From NCBI RefSeq assembly GCF_006483455.1, contig NZ_PPPU01000005.1, positions 62,001-126,000 on the forward strand: a stretch of DNA of 64,000 nt. Direction: 5' to 3'. Position numbers and translations under genes: made by a program. Source of the stretch: Methylomonas koyamae. GTDB lineage: Bacteria; Pseudomonadota; Gammaproteobacteria; Methylococcales; Methylomonadaceae. Below, in pieces: positions 24,810 to 33,002 of this stretch; the stretch's first letter is position 1, and each line of letters begins with the position of its first letter. The notes below the pieces were generated by a model that was given only the letters and a program-made list of their open reading frames with translations, was not told the origin of the DNA and did no database searches.

Positions 24810-26069
24810 ATGACTGAAATCACCGAGGTACCCAGCCCGTTTTGCGGCATCGGCACCGACGATCTGAGTATCAAGGTGGAAGGCTTGGCCGTGACAGTAA
24901 CCGCCAACGGTTGCGCGGTCAACACCCCCGCCTTCGAACAGCCGATTAGCGATACCGCGCCGCGCATCGCCGGCCAAACTGCCAGCCTGGAGGCTGCCGT
25001 CGCCAAAGCAGCCGAATTGCTGCGCGACACCCGGCAACCAGTCATCGGCGGCTGCGCGACCGACGTCAACGGCATGCGCGCCTTGCTGGCGCTGGCGGAC
25101 AAGGCTGGCGCGGTGGTCGATAACATCAACTTCAACGCGGCTCGCCGCAATTTGCTGGCGATGCAGGATTCAGGCTGGATGAACACCACTTTGGCCGAGG
25201 TCAAGAATCGCTGTGATTTGCTGTTGATCATCGGTACCGATCCCGAAGTCTTTGCACCGCGCTTTTTCGAACGCTTTTTATGGAACGAACACGCGATGTT
25301 CCTAGAAAGCACTGATCAACGTGACGTGATTTATCTTGGCAAGACACCCGCGGGCAAAGCCGCTGTTTCGCCTGCTGGCAAAACACCAACCGTGCTGGCC
25401 TGCGACGACGCCGACCTACCTGACGTGGTGGCGGTGCTGTCTGCTCTGGTCAGGAATCAACCATTACAGGTTGAAACCGTCGGCAATATTGCAGTTTCGG
25501 CACTGCAAAAAGTAGCCGACAGATTACGCCAGGCACGTTATGGCGTCGTATTGTGGAGCGCAGGTAAACTGGCATTCGAACACGCTGAGTTAACTGTTCA
25601 AACGATCTGCAATATCGTCAAAGACATCAATATGCAGGCCACCCGTTGCTCCGGCCTGCCGCTGGGCGGCAAGGAAGGCGATTACACCGCCAATCAGGTT
25701 TGCGGCTGGACCACCGGTTATCCAGCACGAGTCAATTTCGCCAGAGGCTATCCGGAATACGATCCGTTTCTGTTCGATAGTCAGGCCATGATTGCCAACG
25801 GCGAAGCCGATGCCTTGGTATGGGTGCAGGCCTATAACGCAACGGCGACGCCACCACGAACAGGCTTGCCGACCATCGTTGTCGGCCGTTCCGGCATGCA
25901 ACTCGAACCCGAGCCCGACGTATTCATTCCGGTCGGTACGCCGGGGATCGATCACGCCGGTCATGTTTATCGGATGGATAGTGTAGTGGCCTTGCGCTTG
26001 AAAAAATTGCGCGATTCCGGTCTGCCTAGCACCGCCGAGGTGCTGAATGCCATTGAACAAGCACTTTAG
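24810..26069 (+). CDS. fhcB: Formyltransferase/hydrolase complex subunit FhcB
   Basis: A 419-residue homologue of archaeal formylmethanofuran dehydrogenase subunit B. The N-terminal SPFCGIGTDDL keeps only one Cys where archaeal FwdB has a CPFC-x3-C-type iron-sulfur motif. The later region (WSAGKLAFEHAELTVQTICNIVKDIN, LPLGGKEGDYTANQVCGW) is typical. Bacterial Fhc has no dehydrogenase activity and uses FhcB as a structural part. The gene starts ten bases after the PCD-like gene. Confidence 0.9.
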   Translation: MTEITEVPSPFCGIGTDDLSIKVEGLAVTVTANGCAVNTPAFEQPISDTAPRIAGQTASLEAAVAKAAELLRDTRQPVIGGCATDVNGMRALLALADKAGAVVDNINFNAARRNLLAMQDSGWMNTTLAEVKNRCDLLLIIGTDPEVFAPRFFERFLWNEHAMFLESTDQRDVIYLGKTPAGKAAVSPAGKTPTVLACDDADLPDVVAVLSALVRNQPLQVETVGNIAVSALQKVADRLRQARYGVVLWSAGKLAFEHAELTVQTICNIVKDINMQATRCSGLPLGGKEGDYTANQVCGWTTGYPARVNFARGYPEYDPFLFDSQAMIANGEADALVWVQAYNATATPPRTGLPTIVVGRSGMQLEPEPDVFIPVGTPGIDHAGHVYRMDSVVALRLKKLRDSGLPSTAEVLNAIEQAL

Positions 26070-26078
26070 GATACCGAC

Positions 26079-27743
26079 ATGCTGATAAAACTCACAGGTG
26101 GCACCATTTATGACCCGGCCAGCGGCATTGCCGGTCAGCAACAGGATATTTACATTCAGGACGGCCGTATCGTCGAAGCGCCCAAGGACGGCCGTCCGGT
26201 AGATCGGGAATACGACTTGCGCGGCAAAGTCGTCATGTCGGGCGCCATCGACATGCACACCCACATCGGCGGCGGCAAGGGCAACATCGCCCGTACCCTG
26301 CTGCCGGAAGATCACCGAGCCGATCCGGTGCACCGCACTCATTTGACCCGTTCCGGCACCGGTCATGCGATGCCTTCAAGTTTCGTCACCGGTTACCGTT
26401 ACGCCGAAATGGGCTACACCGCCTGCTTCGAACCGGCGGTATTGCCGATCAACGCCCGTCAGGCCCACATGGAAATGGGCGACACGCCCATCATCGATAA
26501 AGGCGGCTACGTCATGCTGGGCAGTGACGACTTTTTGCTACGCATGCTGACCGCCAAAAAAGACCAGAAAGCCGTCAACGATTACGTGGCCTGGACGCTG
26601 AACGCCGCCAAAGCCATCGGGGTCAAAGTGGTTAACGCCGGCGGCATCAACGCCTTCAAATTCAACCAACGCAAGCTGGAGCTGGACGAGCAAAACGCTC
26701 ATTACGGCGTCACTCCGCGGCAAGTGCTGCAAAACCTGGCCCGCGCGGTCAATGAACTGGGCGTGACTCATCCCCTGCACGTGCACGGCTGCAACCTGGG
26801 CGTCCCCGGCAACGTCGATACCACCTTGAACACCATCGAAGGTATCGACGGCCTGCCCATGCATCTGACTCATATTCAGTTCCACAGCTACGGCACCGAA
26901 GGCGACTTCAAATTCTCCTCCGGCGCGGCGCAAATCGCCGAGGCGATCAACAAGAATAAAAATATCACCGCCGACGTCGGCCAAATCTTGTTCGGCCAGA
27001 CCGTCACTGCCTCCGGCGACAACATGCGCCAACACGCCAACCACAAGTTCGCCAGTCCGAACAAGTGGGTGTGTATGGACATCGAATGCGATGCCGGCTG
27101 TGGCGTGGTGCCGTTCAAGTATAAGGACCAGAACTTCGTCAACGCCTTGCAATGGGCGATTGGCCTGGAAATCTTCCTGCTGGTCGAAGACCCGTGGCGG
27201 ATCTTCCTGACCACAGACCACCCCAACGGCGCGCCGTTCACCAGCTATCCGCATTTGATCCGTTTGCTGATGGACCGTAGTTTCCGCAATGACATGCTGG
27301 CGACTATTCATCCGGAAGCACAAAAGATGACCACGTTGGCATCGATCGAGCGCGAATACAGCTTGAACGAAATTGCCATCATGACCCGCGCCGGCGCCGC
27401 TCGGATCATCGGCCTGAAAGATCGCGGTGCGCTCAGCCCCGGCAACTTCGCCGACATTACCGTCTATACCGAAAACGACAATCGGGAGACCATGTTCTCG
27501 AAACCGGATTACGTATTCAAAGACGGCGAACTGGTGGTGAAAGACGGCGAAGTCGTCAAAGTCACCTGGGGTACCACCCACATCGTCAGACCCGACTACG
27601 ACCTGTCTATCGAAAACGAACTGAAACCGTATTTCGATAAATACCTGACCATGAAACTCGGCAACTTTAAAATCAGCGACGACGAAATCAGCGAAGACGG
27701 CCGCGGCAGTTTGACGGCGCATCCGTTGCGCGACGGCGTATAG
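26079..27743 (+). CDS. fhcA: Formylmethanofuran hydrolase subunit FhcA
   Basis: A 554-residue amidohydrolase-fold subunit equivalent to archaeal FwdA. The metal-binding HTHIGGGKGN (H60, H62) is near the start. Later His-containing segments HPLHVHGCN and MHLTHIQFHSYG, and the Asp-bearing TTDHPNGAPFTSYPHLIRLLMD, supply further ligands. It hydrolyses formylmethanofuran-type formyl groups to formate. It follows fhcB after nine bases and precedes the inserted methyltransferase gene. Confidence 0.93.
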   Translation: MLIKLTGGTIYDPASGIAGQQQDIYIQDGRIVEAPKDGRPVDREYDLRGKVVMSGAIDMHTHIGGGKGNIARTLLPEDHRADPVHRTHLTRSGTGHAMPSSFVTGYRYAEMGYTACFEPAVLPINARQAHMEMGDTPIIDKGGYVMLGSDDFLLRMLTAKKDQKAVNDYVAWTLNAAKAIGVKVVNAGGINAFKFNQRKLELDEQNAHYGVTPRQVLQNLARAVNELGVTHPLHVHGCNLGVPGNVDTTLNTIEGIDGLPMHLTHIQFHSYGTEGDFKFSSGAAQIAEAINKNKNITADVGQILFGQTVTASGDNMRQHANHKFASPNKWVCMDIECDAGCGVVPFKYKDQNFVNALQWAIGLEIFLLVEDPWRIFLTTDHPNGAPFTSYPHLIRLLMDRSFRNDMLATIHPEAQKMTTLASIEREYSLNEIAIMTRAGAARIIGLKDRGALSPGNFADITVYTENDNRETMFSKPDYVFKDGELVVKDGEVVKVTWGTTHIVRPDYDLSIENELKPYFDKYLTMKLGNFKISDDEISEDGRGSLTAHPLRDGV

Positions 27744-27774
27744 CCTCAATACATACCAGGCAGTAAGGAATCAG

Positions 27775-28440
27775 ATGACCGATACTACAGTGACTATCGC
27801 CGACCGAGAAGCGGAATTGGCAGACTATCTGGCGCGCCAACCGTATTCGGTTGAACAAGACGGCATCAAGCTGACAATTGCCAAAAACGTGTTTCCGTCG
27901 GATTTCGGCTTGACCAGTTCGTTTTTCGGCGACTTCATGCTGCAGCAAAATCCGGCGAAGAACGGGCTGGATATGGGCTGCGGTAGCGGCTATTTCGCGT
28001 TCATATTGAAAAAAATCGGCTGCGAAGAGGTTATCGGTGTCGACTTCAATCCCGATGCTGTTGCCTGCGCCCGCCACAACGGCTTGCAGAATCCGGATAT
28101 AGCGCCGAGCGCCTTCATCCATAGCGATTTATTCGCCTCGGTTCCGGCCAAACGTTTCGGCATGATTGTTTTCAATTTCAATTATTACCCCTCCAACGGT
28201 ACATTCGGCTTGAACGAGGACGGCGGTCAACAAATACTGCGCCGCTTTTTTCGCGAAGTGCCGGATTATCTGGAGCCGGACGCGCAGATATTTATTCCCT
28301 TTTCCGATTTTGTCGGCGCCGAACACGATCCGAAACACGTCGCGCCCGAGTATGGCTTTAACGTAAACACCGTTGCCGAAACTTATAACCACGCGGGGCG
28401 GCACGTGATCTACCAAATCAATCAAAACCAATTCGATTAA
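27775..28440 (+). CDS. SAM-dependent methyltransferase inside the fhc operon
   Basis: A 221-residue class I methyltransferase. Motif I LDMGCGSGYFAFILKKIG (about residues 65-82) is followed by an acidic end of strand 2 in VIGVDFNPDA. A post-motif IVFNFNYYPSNG sits where N-methyltransferases of the PrmC group have NPPY, here altered to NYYP. Co-directional spacing (31 bases after fhcA, 49 before fhcD) makes it part of the operon. It may act on a protein or a cofactor of the pathway; the substrate cannot be inferred. Confidence 0.82.
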   Translation: MTDTTVTIADREAELADYLARQPYSVEQDGIKLTIAKNVFPSDFGLTSSFFGDFMLQQNPAKNGLDMGCGSGYFAFILKKIGCEEVIGVDFNPDAVACARHNGLQNPDIAPSAFIHSDLFASVPAKRFGMIVFNFNYYPSNGTFGLNEDGGQQILRRFFREVPDYLEPDAQIFIPFSDFVGAEHDPKHVAPEYGFNVNTVAETYNHAGRHVIYQINQNQFD

Positions 28441-28489
28441 ACCACCGCGGCAAATCGATATACAGAACTCCGGACTATGAGTAACCACG

Positions 28490-29386
28490 ATGATAATTAA
28501 CGGCGTCACCATAGATAAAACTTTCGCCGAAGCCTTCCCGATGAAAGCGACGCGCGCCATCATCACCGCCCAGAACGAAAAATGGGCGATGATTTCCGCA
28601 CAGGCCATGACCGGCTTCGCCACCTCGGTCATTGCCTGCGGCTGCGAAGCCGGCATCGAACGGGTGTTGAGTCCGGACGAAACCCCGGACGGCCGCCCCG
28701 GCGTCGCGATCATGATTTATGCGATGGGCGGCAAAGGCTTGGCCAAACAATTGGAAACCCGAGCCGGCCAGTGCGTGCTGACTTCGCCGACGTCTGCACT
28801 ATTCGCCGGCATCGAAGGCGGCAAGCCGATTCCGCTGGGTAAAAACCTGCGCTTCTTTGGCGACGGCTTTCAGATTGCAAAAAAAATCGGTGGCAAACGT
28901 TACTGGCGGGTGCCGGTAATGGACGGCGAATTTCTGACCGAAGCGACGACCGGCATGGTTGACGCGGTCGGCGGCGGTAACTTTCTGGTATTGGCAGAAT
29001 CACAACCGCAAGCCCTGACGGCCTGCGAAGCGGCGATCGAAGCGATGAAAAAAATCCCCAACGTGATCATGCCCTTCCCCGGCGGCGTGGTTCGCTCCGG
29101 ATCGAAGGTAGGCTCCAAATACAAAGCCTTGAGCGCCTCGACCAACGATGCGTTTTGCCCGACGCTGAAAGGCGTGACCAAAACCGATCTGTCGCCGGAA
29201 ATCGAATCGGTGATGGAAATCGTCATCGACGGTTTGAGCAAGGAAGACATCGACAAGGCGATGCGGGTCGGCATTCAGGCGGTTTGCGATCTGGGTGCGG
29301 CCAACGGCATCAAGCGCATCAGCGCCGGTAACTACGGCGGCAAACTCGGCCCATTCCACTTTCACTTGCAGGAGATCATGGCATGA
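28490..29386 (+). CDS. fhcD: Formylmethanofuran:tetrahydromethanopterin formyltransferase FhcD
   Basis: A 298-residue Ftr-family enzyme. MIINGVTIDKTFAEAFPMKATRAIIT opens it as in the archaeal enzyme, and VMPFPGGVVRSGSKVGSKYKALSASTNDAFCP is a family hallmark. It moves the formyl group between tetrahydromethanopterin and methanofuran inside the Fhc complex. Its stop overlaps the fhcC start (ATGA). Confidence 0.95.
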   Translation: MIINGVTIDKTFAEAFPMKATRAIITAQNEKWAMISAQAMTGFATSVIACGCEAGIERVLSPDETPDGRPGVAIMIYAMGGKGLAKQLETRAGQCVLTSPTSALFAGIEGGKPIPLGKNLRFFGDGFQIAKKIGGKRYWRVPVMDGEFLTEATTGMVDAVGGGNFLVLAESQPQALTACEAAIEAMKKIPNVIMPFPGGVVRSGSKVGSKYKALSASTNDAFCPTLKGVTKTDLSPEIESVMEIVIDGLSKEDIDKAMRVGIQAVCDLGAANGIKRISAGNYGGKLGPFHFHLQEIMA

Positions 29387-30198
29387 CCTCGTTGACATTT
29401 ACTTTGATCGAAACGCCGCCGGCGCAGCGCATCGACATGTCGCCGCTGGTCTGCCACAAACTGGCCGGCCTGAGTCTGGACCAAATTGCAGCGATCGAAC
29501 TGCAATGCGGCAAGCAAAAGCTGCGGGTCGCTCAATTGTTTCATATTACCGGTAGCAATGCCGACGACATCAGTATCGTCGGTAGCATCGGCAAGCTGGA
29601 TTTCATCGGCAAAGAATTGGCAAACGGCAGCATCAGCGTACAGGGTGAAGCCGGCGCCTATTTGGGCATGCAGATGAAGGGCGGCACGATCAACGTGATC
29701 GGCGATGTAGGCCTTTATGCCGGCTGCGAAATGAAGAACGGTCTGATTCAAATCGAAGGCGATGCCGGAGATTTCCTCGGCGGTGCGCTGCCTGGCAACA
29801 AGCAAGGCATGAAAGGCGGCACGATCCTGGTCAAAGGTAACGTCGGCCAGCGTTGCGGCGACCACCTGCGCCGCGGCCAAATTTTGATCGAAGGTAATGC
29901 CGGCGACTATTGCGGCTCCCGCATGGTCGCCGGAACCATTGCCGTGATGGGCCAAGTTGGCCGTTACGCCGGTTATGCCATGCGGCGCGGCACTTTGCTA
30001 TTGTGGAACCAACCGCAATTGCCTGCCACGTTCAACGATTGCGGCTCGCATACGCTGGCCTTCCTGCCGATGCTGTTCGCGTCGTTCAAATCGCTGAACT
30101 CCCGCTTCGCCGACAAAGCTATTGCCTTCAATCGGGTGCGCCGCTTCGGCGGCGATATGGCCGAAGCCGGGCGCGGGGAAATTCTGGTCAAACTTTAA
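29383..30198 (+). CDS. fhcC: Formyltransferase/hydrolase complex subunit FhcC
   Basis: A 271-residue subunit with the repeating beta-helix of the GltB C-terminal/FwdC family. Repeats such as GGTINVIGDVGLYAGCEMKNG, GGTILVKGNVGQRCGDHLRRG and AGTIAVMGQVGRYAGYAMRRG occur at about 18-22-residue intervals between residues 90 and 210. It has a structural role in the Fhc complex. It overlaps fhcD by four bases. Confidence 0.93.
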   Translation: MTSLTFTLIETPPAQRIDMSPLVCHKLAGLSLDQIAAIELQCGKQKLRVAQLFHITGSNADDISIVGSIGKLDFIGKELANGSISVQGEAGAYLGMQMKGGTINVIGDVGLYAGCEMKNGLIQIEGDAGDFLGGALPGNKQGMKGGTILVKGNVGQRCGDHLRRGQILIEGNAGDYCGSRMVAGTIAVMGQVGRYAGYAMRRGTLLLWNQPQLPATFNDCGSHTLAFLPMLFASFKSLNSRFADKAIAFNRVRRFGGDMAEAGRGEILVKL

Positions 30199-30250
30199 GC
30201 GGCCAGTCAATGCCGGCCGGCTCCCGCCCGGTCGGCAGTAGCTATTTTGA

Positions 30251-31102
30251 ATGCCGAAAACTCTCAGCACCAACGACCACGACCGGAACATTGCCGGCCT
30301 GCGCTACGTTTATCCGGTAATTTCCCGCCGCGCCGGCGGCCTGTCGATTGGGATTAATTTCAATCCCAACAACGCCTGCAACTGGCATTGCGTCTACTGC
30401 CAAGTCCCCGGCCTGCAGCGCGGTAATGCGCCGGAATTGGATTTTGCGTTGTTGGAGCAAGAGCTGCGAGAGTTCCTGAATCAGGTCTTAAACGGCGACT
30501 TTTATCAGCGCTTCAATATCCCGGAACCGCAGCGCGTGATTAAGGACATCGCCATCTCCGGTAACGGCGAACCCACCAGTTTGAAGAATTTCGACCGCGC
30601 CGCCGACCTCATAGGCGGGATCGCCAGTCAAGCCGGCCTGTTTCCGGAAAGTCGTTATGTACTGATCAGTAACGGCAGTTTGATTCATCAATCCGCGGTC
30701 CAACAAGGACTGAGAACCTTGGCGCGTTACAACGGCGAGCTTTGGTTCAAGCTGGATAGCGCGACCGAGTCGGGCCGCAAGCTGATCAATCAGACCGGGC
30801 AAAGCCAGCAGAAACTGTTGGAGCACTTGCGAATCGCCGCAAAACTTTGCCGAACCAAATTACAGACCTGCGTTTTCAGCTATCGATTTGCGTGGTCAGA
30901 CCAAGAGAAACAAGCTTATTTGAGTTTGTTAAAACAATTGCGGCAGATGGATATAAAGATCGAGCAGGTCATGCTTTACAGCTTGGCACGACCGTCTCTA
31001 CAAGCGGAAGCGGCGGAATTGGCCAAAGCATCCACAGCTAGCATGGATGCTTTGGCAGCCGACGTCAGCGCCCTGGGCTATGACGTCAGCGTCAGTTATT
31101 AA
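30251..31102 (+). CDS. Radical SAM protein next to the fhc operon
   Basis: A 283-residue radical SAM enzyme with the cluster motif C43-N-W-H-C47-V-Y-C50, followed by a GNGEPTS motif (GGE-like) and LISNGSLI. The preceding NFNPNNACNWHCVYCQVPGL resembles the TYW1-like/COG0731 branch. It starts 52 bases after fhcC in the same direction, so a link to methanofuran or tetrahydromethanopterin metabolism is suggested by context only. Its end overlaps the convergent 31099 gene by four bases. Confidence 0.8.
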   Translation: MPKTLSTNDHDRNIAGLRYVYPVISRRAGGLSIGINFNPNNACNWHCVYCQVPGLQRGNAPELDFALLEQELREFLNQVLNGDFYQRFNIPEPQRVIKDIAISGNGEPTSLKNFDRAADLIGGIASQAGLFPESRYVLISNGSLIHQSAVQQGLRTLARYNGELWFKLDSATESGRKLINQTGQSQQKLLEHLRIAAKLCRTKLQTCVFSYRFAWSDQEKQAYLSLLKQLRQMDIKIEQVMLYSLARPSLQAEAAELAKASTASMDALAADVSALGYDVSVSY

Positions 31103-31353
31103 GCGCGAATATCTAATATCGAACCCAGCATTTTTTCGTGGGCCTTGATGATTTTGACGCCGGCCGAAGTTTCCAATTCGGCTTCTTTCAAACTCAACAC
31201 CGGCTTGAACATCTCTGCCGAGCCGACATCTTTGGAACCACCGACCTCCTGCTCCTGAACCGGCAGACTTGCGATAGTTTGCGCAGCGGTACTGGCCTTT
31301 TGCTGAGCTTGCGAGATCAGGCTGGTGGCACTATTCAGAGCGTTGGTAATCAT
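31099..31353 (-). CDS. Small protein with flagellar rod/hook C-terminal motif
   Basis: The start is set by AGGAGGTG seven bases before ATG 31353, giving 84 residues. The last part, SAGVKIIKAHEKMLGSILDI, matches the C-terminal motif of flagellar rod and hook proteins (VIKTADEMLGTLLDI type). The N-terminal ITNALNSATSLISQAQQKAS is also flagellin/rod-like. No flagellar genes are nearby, and the middle domain of FlgE/F/G is absent. It may be an assembled small filament component or a stand-alone protein of unknown use. Confidence 0.75.
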   Translation of the reverse strand: MITNALNSATSLISQAQQKASTAAQTIASLPVQEQEVGGSKDVGSAEMFKPVLSLKEAELETSAGVKIIKAHEKMLGSILDIRA

Positions 31354-31462
31354 GGTTACACCTCCTGCAAAACAGGTTTGCATCATACCGCTTAGCGTAG
31401 CGGCCGACAGCCCATAACTTTAATTTTTGTCAGCATTTTGCAGACGCAATCACACTCGTTAA

Positions 31463-32386
31463 CTATTTGTCTTTTTTAAAGATTTTTGCACACCAACCTT
31501 GCAGGTAAGGCGCCAACTTGCTTTGGCAGAGCGCGCAGCCAGACGAGCCCGTCCGCTTGGCCCAAGCGGCCAATTTGCGGTAAGCATCAATGCCGCCTAA
31601 CTCCTCGAATTTGGTTTCGACGATGGTACTCCACTGCGGCCTGGGTTGGCCCTGCCCATCCAGAAACACTTTGTCGAATAGCCACATTTCCGCCACCGAC
31701 ACCGTCCACATAAACGCAAACGATACCGCCATGCCGCCGCCGGCCAATACCACCAGCCAAGCAAATATCGGATGCAATTTGGTCAACCACCACGACAAAA
31801 TATCCACTAGCAGGAAAACATATGGCATGCCGATCGCGATCGACTTGTATTTGACGGTACTGGTTTCGGCAAAACTGAAAATCAAGCCGACAAACATGAA
31901 TATGAAACTGATGCCGAACAAATGGATATGCGACACCCGAGTCAACGAGCCGAAGGTGGCGCCTTCGTCCTCTTTGGTCAACTCCTTCAGAACCTTGAAA
32001 TCGGTGAAATCCGGCAGCGACGATTCCTTGTTGTGGCACATCACGCAGCGTTCCTGAATGATCTTGGCCACGCCGGACTCTTCGTATTCGTCCTGGTCGG
32101 CGCCGTCGCGCACCCATTGAATGATTTGAAACCGCTCCTGTTCCGAGGCGTTTTCCTTCATCGAACCATTCAGTTTGGTCTCCAACACCGTGCCGGAGCG
32201 GTTCCCGTAGTAGCTGTACACGATGTCGTCTATCGACAGGCCGAATTTACCGTCGGCCATCCCGTGGGTAAACAGGATCTGAATCAACGCCACCAGATAA
32301 CCGACCGCCACCGTTGTCAAATAACCGGTGAACAGCACTTTAACCGGGATATCCAATTGTTTTAACGATGAAAATTCGCGTGCCAT
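31463..32386 (-). CDS. Membrane-anchored c-type cytochrome-like protein
   Basis: A 307-residue protein with a membrane segment near residues 21-38, then a periplasmic stretch with one heme c site, C114-VM-C117-H118. At least three membrane helices follow (about 150-235). A C-terminal region carries a second C-x2-C pair without His (CALC). I do not recognise the family. The covalent heme and helix bundle suggest electron transfer or gas sensing at the inner membrane. It lies between the flagellar-like gene and the csp terminator, apparently monocistronic. Confidence 0.75.
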   Translation of the reverse strand: MAREFSSLKQLDIPVKVLFTGYLTTVAVGYLVALIQILFTHGMADGKFGLSIDDIVYSYYGNRSGTVLETKLNGSMKENASEQERFQIIQWVRDGADQDEYEESGVAKIIQERCVMCHNKESSLPDFTDFKVLKELTKEDEGATFGSLTRVSHIHLFGISFIFMFVGLIFSFAETSTVKYKSIAIGMPYVFLLVDILSWWLTKLHPIFAWLVVLAGGGMAVSFAFMWTVSVAEMWLFDKVFLDGQGQPRPQWSTIVETKFEELGGIDAYRKLAAWAKRTGSSGCALCQSKLAPYLQGWCAKIFKKDK

Positions 32387-32471
32387 ACTCTAATCCCAGT
32401 TTAGAAAAGGAGTCTGCATTATAGCTTGCTGGACGGGCCGTCCCCTAGCGAAACGGCTTTGTTTCGCGCAT

Positions 32472-32505
32472 AAAAAAGGCCCTTGAACAATCAAGAGCCT
32501 TTTGT
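32472..32505 (-). terminator. Intrinsic terminator after the cold-shock gene
   Basis: An inverted repeat AAAAGGCCCTTGA/TCAAGAGCCTTTT with an ACAA loop, flanked by A and T runs, so it can work in both directions. It lies 19 bases after the csp stop codon on the minus strand. Confidence 0.85.
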
Positions 32506-32523
32506 TTCCGTAACCGTTAAGGT

Positions 32524-32727
32524 TTATCTGGGCGACACATTGGTGGCGGTCAAGCCTTTGGGGCCGGATTCGATATCGAACTGGACCGATTGGCCAGGCG
32601 ACAAGGTTTTAAAACCTTCTCCCAAAATCACGGAATGATGTACGAACACATCTTCTTTTCCTTCGGAAGGCTCGATAAATCCAAAACCTTTGGTGTTGTT
32701 AAACCACTTTACAGTGCCTGTTGCCAT
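32524..32727 (-). CDS. csp: Cold-shock domain protein
   Basis: A 67-residue CspA-family protein with RNP1 KGFGFIEP and RNP2 VFVHHSVI, binding single-stranded RNA or DNA. AGGAGTTTTAAG precedes the ATG. It is followed by the terminator at 32472 and is divergent from clpB. Confidence 0.95.
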   Translation of the reverse strand: MATGTVKWFNNTKGFGFIEPSEGKEDVFVHHSVILGEGFKTLSPGQSVQFDIESGPKGLTATNVSPR

Positions 32728-33002
32728 CTTAAAACTCCTACAAAATAAAACTATTGGTTACGCAGACCGACATTAATGGCAACCGTTGCTGCCTGAAGCA
32801 GTGGCGATAAGCCGCAAACATCTATTATCTGAGCGCGGGCATTGTACTTTGAATCAATGGTCTAAGCTACCGGCGATATTCGGGCATTCCCCTGAAGACT
32901 AAGCGGAAATTTTGTCCAGCCCAAGCCTCGACGCTTGAAAACCGATTCAGGCCGCCCCATGTCGGTCGCAACCAAACTTATTTTCCTAACGAGGTACGCT
33001 GC
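32728..33002. other. Divergent control region of csp and clpB
   Basis: The region contains the sigma-32-type promoter for clpB (32934-32962) and the leader of csp on the opposite strand. No gene is seen. Confidence 0.6.
32934..32962 (+). promoter_or_regulatory. Sigma-32-type heat-shock promoter of clpB
   Basis: CTTGAAA (32934-32940), a 14-base spacer, and CCCCATGT (32955-32962) match the RpoH consensus CTTGAAA-N13-15-CCCCATNT almost perfectly. It lies about 40 bases upstream of the clpB ATG, leaving a short leader. Confidence 0.88.
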
